This document shows, one piece after another, positions 48,786-57,084 of a DNA stretch of 64,000 nucleotides. The notes under the pieces were generated by a model. That model did not search any database and was not told the DNA's origin. It saw only the letters and a list, made by a program, of their open reading frames with translations. Origin of the DNA: Corynebacterium afermentans subsp. afermentans (GTDB lineage: Bacteria; Actinomycetota; Actinomycetes; Mycobacteriales; Mycobacteriaceae). Every line of letters begins with the position of its first letter. The first letter of the stretch is position 1. Position numbers and translations under genes: made by a program. The stretch covers positions 1,116,001-1,180,000 of the forward strand of contig NZ_CP046606.1 of NCBI RefSeq assembly GCF_030408355.1, given 5' to 3'.

Positions 48786-49916
48786 ATGCGACCCGCACCT
48801 TTTTCACCGCGCACCTCGCGCCGCGCTGCGCTGCTCGCCGTGCCTGCGGCTCTGCTTCTTGCGGCTCCGATCGCTCCGGTGGCGCACGCGCAGCTTCCAG
48901 ACGGCATGAGCCCGGAGGAGGTGCAGTCCATGATCCCCGGGGAGATCTCTGTTCCAGCGGGCGAGAGCACGACCGTGGATGTGGGCGTTCCGGTGGACGT
49001 GAACTACTCCTCGGGCGGATGGACGGTCACGTCCTCGGGCACGTCCGTGACCGTGAGCGCGCCGAACCAGCCGGGTGTTACGGCGGCGGTGCCAGCTAGC
49101 GCGGGCGGCTACTCGGCGACGGTAAACCTGGTCGCTGTCGGCGATGGTTCCGCGGATGTCGGCGGGGACTCCGGCGAGTCCGGCGGTTCCAGCGGGGGAG
49201 GCAGCGGTGCCGCTGCTGACGGTGAAGCCGCGGGTAGTGAGGCTGACGGCGGCGCGTCCCGCGGGGAGGGTAGTGACACTAGCTCCGGCGGCGGGGCCAG
49301 CGACGGTCGAGATGGCCGAGGTGGCCAGCCCGGCGAAGTCAGCGCAGACGACAACCGTGACGGCAGCGCCCCGGCGGTGTCGCACCCGTCGCGGTCCAAG
49401 GCGGAGCCCGCTGACGATACTGCCGCGACCAAGCTGTACTTCGACGGCGAAATTCGAGACAACACGATCGTGGTGAAGGTACCGCTGAGCCGTGTCAAGG
49501 ACCTGATGAAGTACGCCAGCTACGACACGGAGGGCGCCACGCTGCGGTACCTGGACGTCAACGGACAGGTCATTGAGGGCGTGGAGCGCGAGATTGATAA
49601 GGGCAAACGCACGATCACACTGACCTATCCGGAGGGGGAGACGCCGGACAACCCGTTCATCATGGAAATGGTGCGCGACGGCAAGGCGGATTTCGTCGCG
49701 GTGATCACCTCGACCAACGTCCCTGTGGAGCAGGCCGGCGACAGCAACGAGGACAACCAGTACGGCAACTACGCGAACCAGGATGGTCAAGGTCGTGGGT
49801 TTGACGAGACGTCGTCGTTAAGCGATGTTGTGCCCCTTGTGATCGCTGGAGCTGCGTTGCTGGCAGCAATCGCGGTGTTGATTGTGTTCCTGCGCCGGAG
49901 GCGCGCGCAGGCGTAA
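48786..49916 (+). CDS. exported, C-terminally membrane-anchored protein, unknown
   Basis: I recognise no named family. The 376-residue protein has a signal peptide (residues 1-36, RRAALLAVPAALLLAAPIAPVAHA), a beta-rich domain (~37-120), a long low-complexity linker rich in Gly, Ser, Asp and Glu (~125-210), a second folded domain with KLYFDGEIRDNTIVVKVPLSRVKDLM (~218-320) and a C-terminal membrane helix (VIAGAALLAAIAVLIVFLRRRRAQA). There is no LPxTG motif, so anchoring is by the helix rather than sortase. GGGAGA precedes the ATG; a TAGACT in the end of xerD may be its -10 box. A role at the cell surface is inferred from the layout. Confidence 0.8.
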   Translation: MRPAPFSPRTSRRAALLAVPAALLLAAPIAPVAHAQLPDGMSPEEVQSMIPGEISVPAGESTTVDVGVPVDVNYSSGGWTVTSSGTSVTVSAPNQPGVTAAVPASAGGYSATVNLVAVGDGSADVGGDSGESGGSSGGGSGAAADGEAAGSEADGGASRGEGSDTSSGGGASDGRDGRGGQPGEVSADDNRDGSAPAVSHPSRSKAEPADDTAATKLYFDGEIRDNTIVVKVPLSRVKDLMKYASYDTEGATLRYLDVNGQVIEGVEREIDKGKRTITLTYPEGETPDNPFIMEMVRDGKADFVAVITSTNVPVEQAGDSNEDNQYGNYANQDGQGRGFDETSSLSDVVPLVIAGAALLAAIAVLIVFLRRRRAQA

Positions 49917-49977
49917 TGACAACGTTGTAAGATGGCGGAAGTCAAGGGTTTGGACGTGATTGAGGGAAGGACCGGCC

Positions 49978-50847
49978 ATGGCGGACGAGGCGCTGTTTGA
50001 CGCTGCGGACCAGAAAACGTTTCTGACCGGGCGGCCGTGGCGCGAATTTGCCCAGCCGAAGGAGCTGGACAAGCACGGGCCTGCCACGGTGATCTCCATG
50101 GTCAACCAGAAGGGTGGTGTGGGCAAAACCACCTCGACGATCAATCTCGGCGCTTGCCTGGCGGAACAGGGCCGCAAGGTACTTCTCGTGGACCTGGACC
50201 CGCAGGGCGCGCTCTCAGCGGGGCTCGGCGTTTCCTACGAAGAGGAGCAGGTCACCGTCTACGACCTGTTGTTCGACAACACCGCAAGCATCCACGCCGC
50301 GATTAACACGACCAACGTCTCCGGCCTGGATGTGGTGCCCGCCAACATCGACCTGTCGGCGGCGGAGATTCAGCTGGTCAACGAGGTTGGTCGCGAGCAC
50401 ACGCTCGCCCGCGCTCTGCGTCCGGTGCGAAACGAGTACGACTTCATCATCCTCGACTGCGGGCCGTCCCTCGGCCTGCTCACCGTCAACGCGCTCGCCT
50501 GCTCCCACGGCGTGATCATCCCAATGGAGTGCGAGTACTTCTCCCTGCGCGGCTTGGCGCTGCTCACGGACACGGTGGAGAAGGTGCGCGACCGCATCAA
50601 CTTCGACCTGGACATCGTGGGCATCCTGGTGACCATGTTTGACCGCCGCACCACCCACGCCCGCGAGGTGATGGACCGGGTGGTGGAGGTCTTCGGCGAG
50701 CGCGTCTTTGACACCGTGATCACCCGCACCGTGCGTTTCCCGGAGACGTCTGTGGCCGGCGAGCCGATCATCACCTGGGCGCCGAACTCCCAGGGCGCGG
50801 ACCAGTACCGCAACCTTGCGCTCGAGGTGCTGGAGCGCACCAGCTAG
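49978..50847 (+). CDS. ParA-family ATPase
   Basis: A 289-residue ParA/Soj-type ATPase. The deviant Walker A is MVNQKGGVGKTTSTINLGACLA, with DLDPQGALSAGL (Walker A') and FIILDCGPSLGLLTVNAL (Walker B). About 35 N-terminal residues precede the core. It lies next to scpA and scpB, where actinobacteria commonly carry a second ParA that is not the ParAB system near oriC; no parB follows. ATG 49978 has GGGAAGG seven bases ahead; TAAGAT near 49928 may be its -10. Its role in segregation or in positioning is inferred. Confidence 0.9.
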   Translation: MADEALFDAADQKTFLTGRPWREFAQPKELDKHGPATVISMVNQKGGVGKTTSTINLGACLAEQGRKVLLVDLDPQGALSAGLGVSYEEEQVTVYDLLFDNTASIHAAINTTNVSGLDVVPANIDLSAAEIQLVNEVGREHTLARALRPVRNEYDFIILDCGPSLGLLTVNALACSHGVIIPMECEYFSLRGLALLTDTVEKVRDRINFDLDIVGILVTMFDRRTTHAREVMDRVVEVFGERVFDTVITRTVRFPETSVAGEPIITWAPNSQGADQYRNLALEVLERTS

Positions 50848-51668
50848 TGGCGGCGGCAGCGCCCGAGCAGTACCCCCAGCCGGAGATCACCGGGTTCACC
50901 CTGGCTCTGCAGAACTTCGAGGGGCCGTTCGACCTGCTGCTCACGCTGATCCAGTCGAAGAAGCTGGACGTGACAGAGGTGGCGTTGGCAGAGGTGACCG
51001 ACGAGTTCATCGCGTATACGCGCGCGCTCGGGGAGACGGAGGCGCTGGACGAGGTCACCGAGTTCCTCGTCGTTGCGGCGACCCTGCTGGACCTGAAGAC
51101 CGCGCGCCTGCTTCCGGGAAACGACGGCGAAAACATCGAAGACCTCGAGCTTTTGGAGGCACGCGACCTGTTGTTCGCCCGCCTGCTGCAGTACCGCGCC
51201 TACCAACGCGTGGCCGACCAGTTCGCCGAGTGGCAAAAACTCGCGCTGCGGCGCTACCCGCGCGCGGTGTCCATGGAGCCTAGGTTCGTGGACCTGCTGC
51301 CGCCGGTGGATCTCGGGCACACAGCTGCGAGTTTCGCCGAACTTGCCGCCAGCGTGTTCCGCCCCCGGCCGCCGGAGGAGGTGCGCACAGACCACCTGCA
51401 CGCACAGGCGGTGTCCGTGCCAGAACAGGCGGGCAAGATCCTGGACACGCTGAGACTGGCGGGTACCGGCTCCTGGCTGACGTTTGCGGCGCTCACGCGC
51501 GATTGCACCCGTTCAATGGAGGTGGTGGGCAGGTTCCTGGCACTGTTGGAGCTGTATAAGGCCAAGGCCGTGGAGACGGAGCAGCCGGAAGCGCTGGGAC
51601 GCCTGGACGTGTCCTGGACCGGGCTTGAGGTGGATCCAGCGGTCGTTGCCGCCTCGAACTGGACGTAA
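50847..51668 (+). CDS. scpA: segregation and condensation protein A
   Basis: ScpA is the kleisin that bridges the SMC heads in the bacterial condensin complex. The 273-residue protein has the N-terminal ScpA motif FEGPFDLLLTLIQSKKLDVTEVALAEVTDEF and a C-terminal winged helix. It starts at GTG overlapping the parA stop by one base, so the two are coupled. scpB follows after 40 bp. Confidence 0.94.
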   Translation: MAAAAPEQYPQPEITGFTLALQNFEGPFDLLLTLIQSKKLDVTEVALAEVTDEFIAYTRALGETEALDEVTEFLVVAATLLDLKTARLLPGNDGENIEDLELLEARDLLFARLLQYRAYQRVADQFAEWQKLALRRYPRAVSMEPRFVDLLPPVDLGHTAASFAELAASVFRPRPPEEVRTDHLHAQAVSVPEQAGKILDTLRLAGTGSWLTFAALTRDCTRSMEVVGRFLALLELYKAKAVETEQPEALGRLDVSWTGLEVDPAVVAASNWT

Positions 51669-51708
51669 CCGCCGGGCCGGCGCACGGTACCCGATACACT
51701 GCCGAATC

Positions 51709-52281
51709 ATGGATAGCTTGCCCATGGTCTCCCAGCTGCGCTCCCGAATTGAGTCGGTGCTGCTGGTCATCGACGCGCCCGTCGCCGTGGAGCAGCTGGC
51801 AAGTGCACTCGGTGCAACTTCCGAGGAGGTCTCTGACATACTGCGGGAATTTGCCCGCGAGCTGGACGAGCGCGGCTCCGGCATGGACCTGCGCGAAACC
51901 GCGGAGGGCTGGCGCCTGTACACCCGCACTGACAACGCCGACGCGGTCGAGGCGTTCCTGCTGGACGGCACGCAAAAGAAGCTGTCTCGCGCGGCGATGG
52001 AAACACTCGCGGTGGTGGCCTACCGTCAGCCGGTCACCCGCGCGCAGGTCGCGGGTGTGCGCGGCGTGAACGTGGACGGCGTGGTGCGTACGCTCACACT
52101 GCGAGGCCTGATCGCCGAGGTGGACCCGGGCGAGGCCGGGGAGGACGTGCCGGATCACGGCGCGCACCGCTACGTCACCACCGAGCTGTTTTTGGAGCTT
52201 TTAGGCATCGATTCCTTGGAGCGCCTGCCGGAGCTTGCGCCGCTGCTTCCGGACATCGATTCCATCGAGGATGCCTGGTAA
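51709..52281 (+). CDS. scpB: segregation and condensation protein B
   Basis: ScpB dimers bind ScpA in the SMC complex. The 190-residue protein has two winged-helix domains, with the motif LSRAAMETLAVVAYRQPVTRAQVAGVRGVNVDGVVRTL typical of ScpB. TACACT at 51695-51700, eight bases before the ATG, suggests an internal leaderless promoter in addition to read-through from scpA. An open frame upstream from 51484 overlaps scpA and is discarded. Confidence 0.94.
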   Translation: MDSLPMVSQLRSRIESVLLVIDAPVAVEQLASALGATSEEVSDILREFARELDERGSGMDLRETAEGWRLYTRTDNADAVEAFLLDGTQKKLSRAAMETLAVVAYRQPVTRAQVAGVRGVNVDGVVRTLTLRGLIAEVDPGEAGEDVPDHGAHRYVTTELFLELLGIDSLERLPELAPLLPDIDSIEDAW

Positions 52282-52292
52282 ACTCCCGGGGC

Positions 52293-53222
52293 ATGACACC
52301 ACCCGCTCGCCGAGATGGCACACCGGATAAGCGTGGGAAGGACGATACGTTCTACATCTCCTACGCCAAGCCGGCTAAGAAACAGAATGTCCGCCTGAAC
52401 AAGAGGCGCCAAAACGCCGCGAAGAATCAACCGAACCCGCTGGACGATAACTGGTGGGACGAAGACCCAGCAGCGGCGAAGGCCGCGGCTGAAGGCGTTC
52501 GACTGCAGAAGGTGCTCGCGCAAGCGGGCGTAGCTTCCCGTCGTCACGCAGAAGCGATGATCGAGCAGGGCCGCGTCGAGGTCAACGGCGAAATCGTGAT
52601 GCGCCAGGGCATGCGCGTGAACCCGAACGTGGACATCATCCGCGTCGACGGCGCGCGCATCAACGTCAACGAGGAGCACGAGTACTTCGTCTTCAACAAG
52701 CCCCGTGGCGTGCACTCGACCATGAAGGACGAGATGGACCGCGTCTCGGTGGGTTCCTACCTAGCGGAGCGCACCGCGTCCGGCCAGCGCCTGTTCCACG
52801 TCGGCCGCCTCGATGCGGACACCGAGGGCCTGCTGTTGCTCACGAACGACGGCGAAATGGCCAACCGCCTGACCCACCCGAAGTACGAGGTGGCCAAGAC
52901 CTACTTGGCCACGGTGCTCGGCGAGGCCAACAATGCGGTGGTCAAGCAGCTCAAGGGGGGCATCGAGCTTGACGACGGCCCCGCGAAGGTGGACTACGCG
53001 CAAATCGTGGACGTGCACAACGGCCAGTCCATCATCCGCGTGGAGCTGCACGAAGGCCGCAAGCACATTGTGCGCCGCATGCTGAAACAGGCCGGGTTCC
53101 CGGTGCAGCGCCTCGTTCGCACTAAGTTCCACACGGTACAGCTCGGCGACATGAAGCCGGGCTCCATGCGCGCGCTGAACTCTTCTGAGCTGGCATCGCT
53201 GTACAAGGCGGTGGGGATGTAA
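52293..53222 (+). CDS. rluB: 23S rRNA pseudouridine synthase RluB-like
   Basis: A 309-residue RsuA/RluB-type pseudouridine synthase. Residues 1 to ~65 are a basic disordered extension (KKQNVRLNKRRQNAAKNQPN); then an S4 domain (RLQKVLAQAGVASRRHAEAMIEQGRVEVNG) and the catalytic domain with the active Asp in HVGRLDADTEGLLLLTNDG. In relatives it makes pseudouridine 2605 in 23S rRNA. Its -10 box, TAAACT (52279-52284), begins with the scpB stop codon TAA, and the ATG is eight bases beyond, predicting a leaderless mRNA. cmk follows at once. Confidence 0.92.
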   Translation: MTPPARRDGTPDKRGKDDTFYISYAKPAKKQNVRLNKRRQNAAKNQPNPLDDNWWDEDPAAAKAAAEGVRLQKVLAQAGVASRRHAEAMIEQGRVEVNGEIVMRQGMRVNPNVDIIRVDGARINVNEEHEYFVFNKPRGVHSTMKDEMDRVSVGSYLAERTASGQRLFHVGRLDADTEGLLLLTNDGEMANRLTHPKYEVAKTYLATVLGEANNAVVKQLKGGIELDDGPAKVDYAQIVDVHNGQSIIRVELHEGRKHIVRRMLKQAGFPVQRLVRTKFHTVQLGDMKPGSMRALNSSELASLYKAVGM

Positions 53223-53924
53223 ATGGCGGACACACTTTCCAATATGGATAACGGCGGGCTCATCGTGGCTGTGGACGGGCCTTCGGGCACCGGCAAGTCC
53301 ACAATGTGCCGCGCGCTGGCGAAACGCCTGGACGCGAAGTACGTGGACACTGGGGCGATGTACCGCGTTGCCACCTTGGCTGTGCTGCGCGCGGGAGTAG
53401 ACCCGGCCGACACGGCGAAGGTAATTGAGGCGACCGCGGACTTGCCGTTGGAGGTCTCCGACGATCCGGATTCCACCGAGGTGCTTTTTGCTGGCGAGGA
53501 CGTCAAGGCGGAAATCCGCGGCGCCGAGGTGACCAAGCACGTCTCCGCCGTCTCCGCCATCCCCGAGGTGCGCGTGAACCTGGTGGAGTTGCAGCGCAAG
53601 CTCGCCCGCGAGTCCGGGCGCGCGATCGTGGAAGGCCGCGACATCGGCACCGTCGTTTTGCCGGATGCACCCGCGAAGGTGTTCATGACGGCGAGCGCAG
53701 AGGTGCGTGCGAAGCGTCGCTACGACCAGGACGTTGCGGCGGGGCGCGAGGCGGACTTCGACGCGGTGCTTGCGGACGTGCAGCGCCGCGACGAGGCAGA
53801 TTCCTCGCGAGCGACCAGCCCGCTCAAGCCCGCGGACGATGCGGTGCTTGTGGACACCTCCGAGATGACCCCGGACGAGGTCCTGGCGGCACTGACCGAG
53901 GTCGTGGAAAGGAGCGCGCGATGA
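53223..53924 (+). CDS. cmk: cytidylate kinase
   Basis: Cmk phosphorylates CMP and dCMP. The 233-residue NMP-kinase-fold protein has the P-loop VDGPSGTGKSTMCRALAKRL, DTGAMYRVATL, the insert-region, and VEGRDIGTVVLPDA. The ATG directly follows the rluB stop and its own stop overlaps der by four bases, so the three genes are coupled. The order rluB-cmk-der is conserved in actinobacteria. Confidence 0.95.
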   Translation: MADTLSNMDNGGLIVAVDGPSGTGKSTMCRALAKRLDAKYVDTGAMYRVATLAVLRAGVDPADTAKVIEATADLPLEVSDDPDSTEVLFAGEDVKAEIRGAEVTKHVSAVSAIPEVRVNLVELQRKLARESGRAIVEGRDIGTVVLPDAPAKVFMTASAEVRAKRRYDQDVAAGREADFDAVLADVQRRDEADSSRATSPLKPADDAVLVDTSEMTPDEVLAALTEVVERSAR

Positions 53925-55564
53925 GCGAGCGCAACAACAACCCCAGTTCCAACGACGGGCACCTCGAGCCGGAGACGCAGTTCATCCAGCCCGGCATCGA
54001 CCGTTCCGGCTACACCGACGTGGACGCCTACGTGGTCGGCGCCGATAGCGCCGAGTACTACGAGAACAAGGACTTCAACGCGGAGGAGGACCTGCAGGGC
54101 TTCGAAGACGCCGGCATCGACGAGTCCGAGTTCGGCGAGGCCGACTTTGGCGAGGGCTACGACTCCGACGACGAACTGACCGAGGAGGAGTGGGCCGAGC
54201 TCGAGGCGGAGTACGGCATTGCCCAGCCTGACGTGGTCACCGAGGCGCTGCCGACGGTCTCTATCGTGGGCCGTCCGAACGTGGGCAAGTCCTCGCTGGT
54301 CAACCGCTTCATCGGCCGCCGCGAGGCCGTGGTGGAGGACCACCCGGGCGTCACGCGCGACCGTGTCAGCTACATCACGGACTGGGGCGGGCGCCGCTTC
54401 TGGGTGCAGGACACCGGCGGCTGGGACCCGGACGCGAAGGGGATCCACGCCGCGATCGCCCGCCAGGCGGAGGCCGCGATGGCCACCTCCGATGTCATTG
54501 TCATGGTTGTGGACGCGAAAACCGCCATCACGGAGACGGACGCGGTGATGGCCCGCAACCTGCAGCGCTCCGAGGTTCCCGTGATCCTGGTGGCGAACAA
54601 GTTTGAGTCCGACAGCCAGTGGGGCGACGTGGCCGAGTTCTACGCGCTCGGCTTGGGCGACCCCTGGCCGGTCTCCGCGCTGCACGGCCGCGGCGGTGCG
54701 GATGTGTTGGACGAGATCATGCGCCTGTTCCCGGATGAGCCGCGGGTGAAGGAATCCATCACCGGCGGCCCGCGCCGCGTCGCGCTGGTGGGCCGTCCTA
54801 ACGTGGGCAAGTCCAGCCTGCTGAACAAGCTGACTAAGTCCAACCGCTCAGTGGTGGACAACGTTGCCGGCACCACCGTGGACCCGGTGGATGAGCTCGT
54901 GCAGCTGGACGAGGATCTGTGGACCTTCATCGACACCGCCGGCCTGCGCAAGAAGGTCAAAAACGCCCAGGGCCACGAGTACTACGCGTCGCTTCGCACC
55001 CGCGGCACTATCGAGGCCGCTGAGGTGTGCATCGTGCTCATCGACGCCTCGGAGGAGATCTCTGAGCAGGACCAGCGCGTGATCTCCATGGTGTTGGAAG
55101 CCGGTAAGGCGATGGTCATCTGCTTTAACAAGTGGGACCTGATGGATGAGGACCGTCGCTACGACTTCGACCGCGAATTCGACGAGACGATGGGTCAGCT
55201 CAAGTGGGTGACCAAGCTCAACATCTCCGCCGACACCGGCCGCGGCCTGCACCGCCTGGAGCCGGCGATGAAGGAGGCGTTGGAGAACTGGGATAAGCGC
55301 ATTTCCACCGGTCAGCTGAACAATTGGCTGCGCGAGGCGATCGCGGCGAACCCGCCGCCGATGAAGAACAACCGACTGCCCAAGTTGCTGTTTGCCACCA
55401 TGGCCAGCACCCGTCCGCCGACAATCGTGCTGTTTACCACCGGGTTCCTCGACGGCGGGTACCGCCGCTACCTGGAGCGGAAGTTCCGCGAGCAGTTCGG
55501 CTACCACGGCACCCCGGTGCGCATCGCGGTGCGCGTGCGCGAGCGGCGCGGCAAGAAGGGCTAG
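53921..55564 (+). CDS. der: GTPase Der (EngA)
   Basis: Der is a two-GTPase-domain protein that helps mature the 50S subunit. The 547-residue product has an acidic N-terminal extension (residues 1-110, EEDLQGFEDAGIDESEFGEADF), GTPase domain 1 with GRPNVGKSSLVNRF, G3 DTGGWD and NKFESD where the family consensus is NKxD, GTPase domain 2 with GRPNVGKSSLLNKL, DTAGLR and FNKWDLM, and a C-terminal KH-like domain. The Glu in place of Asp in the first NKxD could alter guanine recognition, or may be tolerated in this lineage. Confidence 0.95.
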   Translation: MSERNNNPSSNDGHLEPETQFIQPGIDRSGYTDVDAYVVGADSAEYYENKDFNAEEDLQGFEDAGIDESEFGEADFGEGYDSDDELTEEEWAELEAEYGIAQPDVVTEALPTVSIVGRPNVGKSSLVNRFIGRREAVVEDHPGVTRDRVSYITDWGGRRFWVQDTGGWDPDAKGIHAAIARQAEAAMATSDVIVMVVDAKTAITETDAVMARNLQRSEVPVILVANKFESDSQWGDVAEFYALGLGDPWPVSALHGRGGADVLDEIMRLFPDEPRVKESITGGPRRVALVGRPNVGKSSLLNKLTKSNRSVVDNVAGTTVDPVDELVQLDEDLWTFIDTAGLRKKVKNAQGHEYYASLRTRGTIEAAEVCIVLIDASEEISEQDQRVISMVLEAGKAMVICFNKWDLMDEDRRYDFDREFDETMGQLKWVTKLNISADTGRGLHRLEPAMKEALENWDKRISTGQLNNWLREAIAANPPPMKNNRLPKLLFATMASTRPPTIVLFTTGFLDGGYRRYLERKFREQFGYHGTPVRIAVRVRERRGKKG

Positions 55565-55568
55565 ACCG

Positions 55569-56282
55569 ATGCGGCAGCGCACACTCAACGTTGGTGGCGT
55601 GGAGCGCAGTTACCACGTCAGCGTTCCCGCAGGTCACACTGGCGCGTTGCCGGTGATCGTCGCGCTGCACGGCAAGGGCGACAATGGCCGCGATTTCCTT
55701 GCCGGCACGGGCCTGCACCGGGCGCGCGCCATCGTCGCCGCGCCAACGGGTGCGGGCCTTGCATGGTCGCCTGCGCCGTACGCGCGCACCACCTTCGATG
55801 AAGATGCGGCGTTTGTGCGTGCGCTTATCGACGACCTCCGGTCCACCTTCGCCACCACCAACACCTACCTTGTCGGCTTTTCCAACGGCGGGGGACTGGC
55901 GGTGCACCTGAGCCTGACCGACCTCGACCTCGCTGGCGTCGCCACTGTTGCAGCGGCTGTGCGTGCAACCCCGGACGAGCTGGCTGCAGCAGCACAGCCG
56001 CTGGATTACCTGAACATTCACGGCACCTTCGACGACGTGGTGCCGTTTGCCGGCGAGAAGCGCTCCCCGTACAGCGGGGGAGAAGACGACACCACTTACG
56101 GCGCACCCGACGTGGTGGCGGCGTTTGAGCGCCGCAACGGCGACCGCGCCAGCGCCGATCTGATTGCGGTGGAGGGCATGGGGCACGAGTGGCCCACTGG
56201 GCCGTGGGCTGCCCGGCGCGGCCTGGACGCCACCGAGGCGATTGTTGAGTTCTTCGGGCTGGAGTTCAACCGCGCCGGCTAG
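55569..56282 (+). CDS. cytoplasmic PHB-depolymerase/LpqC-like esterase
   Basis: A 237-residue alpha/beta-hydrolase of the esterase-PHB (LpqC-like) type. It has IVALHGKGDNGRDF, the nucleophile motif VGFSNGGGLAV, an IHGTFDDVVPF segment with the likely catalytic Asp and GHEWPTG with the His. It lacks a signal peptide. ATG 55569 lies four bases after the der stop; an open frame inside der is discarded. A lipoprotein relative lies 0.8 kb away at 57082. Natural substrates are unknown. Its stop overlaps the stop region of the minus-strand methyltransferase by four bases. Confidence 0.85.
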   Translation: MRQRTLNVGGVERSYHVSVPAGHTGALPVIVALHGKGDNGRDFLAGTGLHRARAIVAAPTGAGLAWSPAPYARTTFDEDAAFVRALIDDLRSTFATTNTYLVGFSNGGGLAVHLSLTDLDLAGVATVAAAVRATPDELAAAAQPLDYLNIHGTFDDVVPFAGEKRSPYSGGEDDTTYGAPDVVAAFERRNGDRASADLIAVEGMGHEWPTGPWAARRGLDATEAIVEFFGLEFNRAG

Positions 56283-57061
56283 GCGCGCTCGTAGACGAAC
56301 GCGTCGGTGCGGTACGGCAGCGGGATGGTGTCGCCGGGGTCGAAGCCGAGGCGCTCGTAGAGGTACCAGGCGAGGTTCGCCTCCATCTTGGCGCGAGTGC
56401 GCTCGTTCGCTTTCAGCCAGTAGGAGCGGGTAGCCATGAGCTCGAAGCAGCCCTCGACGGCGATGGGGTGGAGCCACTCCCGGCGCAGCTCGTCTGTCAG
56501 CTGCCAAGGGGAGGCGACCTCCGGGTAGAAGCCCTCGCGCTGTACGTCTCCGGAATGCATGATGCGGCTGAGCCTGAGCACCCAGGGGTGGCGCACGGCC
56601 AGGGTGTTCCAGCACAGCACCAGGCGCCCGCCGGGCCGGATCACGCGGTCCGCCTCCGCGCTAGCGGCGTGTACATCCACCCAGTGCCAGGTCTGCGCGC
56701 ACGTCAATGCATCGACCGCGTCATCGACCAAGCCGGTCGCCTCGGCGGTGGCGCGCCACACGGGCACTTCGGGAAGCACCGTGTGGAACACGCGGGTCAT
56801 GCCTCCGCTGGGATCGCAGGCGAACACGGAACGTGAATCGTCGCAAAGCAATTGTGTGAACTTGCCGGTACCTGCGCCAATGTCGCAGACAGTGCCGGGG
56901 CCGACGAGCTTACCTAATGCGTCGGGGTAGGTGGGGCGGGCGGTGTCGTAGCGATTTGCGTCGCGGGTGAACGCCTCGGCGGCGCCGCTGCGGTGCGCGG
57001 AGTTTCTGAACGTGGGGCCAGCTTTCCTGCTGGGGCCTGGCTGTGTTCTGCTCGCGTGCAC
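56279..57061 (-). CDS. class I SAM-dependent methyltransferase
   Basis: A 260-residue methyltransferase of the Methyltransf_11 type. Motif I is VCDIGAGTGKFTQLL, the acidic residue follows in VFACDPSGGM, then LTCAQTWHWVD and RPGGRLVLCWNTLA. The substrate is unknown. It starts at GTG 57061; on the minus strand TAGATT (57070-57075) lies eight bases upstream, so the mRNA should be leaderless. This -10 overlaps that of the divergent lipoprotein gene. It is convergent with the upstream esterase and overlaps its end by four bases. Confidence 0.85.
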   Translation of the reverse strand: MHASRTQPGPSRKAGPTFRNSAHRSGAAEAFTRDANRYDTARPTYPDALGKLVGPGTVCDIGAGTGKFTQLLCDDSRSVFACDPSGGMTRVFHTVLPEVPVWRATAEATGLVDDAVDALTCAQTWHWVDVHAASAEADRVIRPGGRLVLCWNTLAVRHPWVLRLSRIMHSGDVQREGFYPEVASPWQLTDELRREWLHPIAVEGCFELMATRSYWLKANERTRAKMEANLAWYLYERLGFDPGDTIPLPYRTDAFVYERA

Positions 57062-57084
57062 AATGGTCTAATCTACCTTGCGTG
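57059..57084. promoter_or_regulatory. bidirectional promoter with overlapping -10 boxes
   Basis: The seven bases TAATCTA at 57069-57075 contain a plus-strand -10 (TAATCT, 57069-57074) and a minus-strand -10 (TAGATT, 57075-57070). Start codons GTG 57082 (plus) lies seven and GTG 57061 (minus) eight bases from their boxes. Both messages should be leaderless, and the two polymerases would compete for the same melted bases. Confidence 0.65.
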
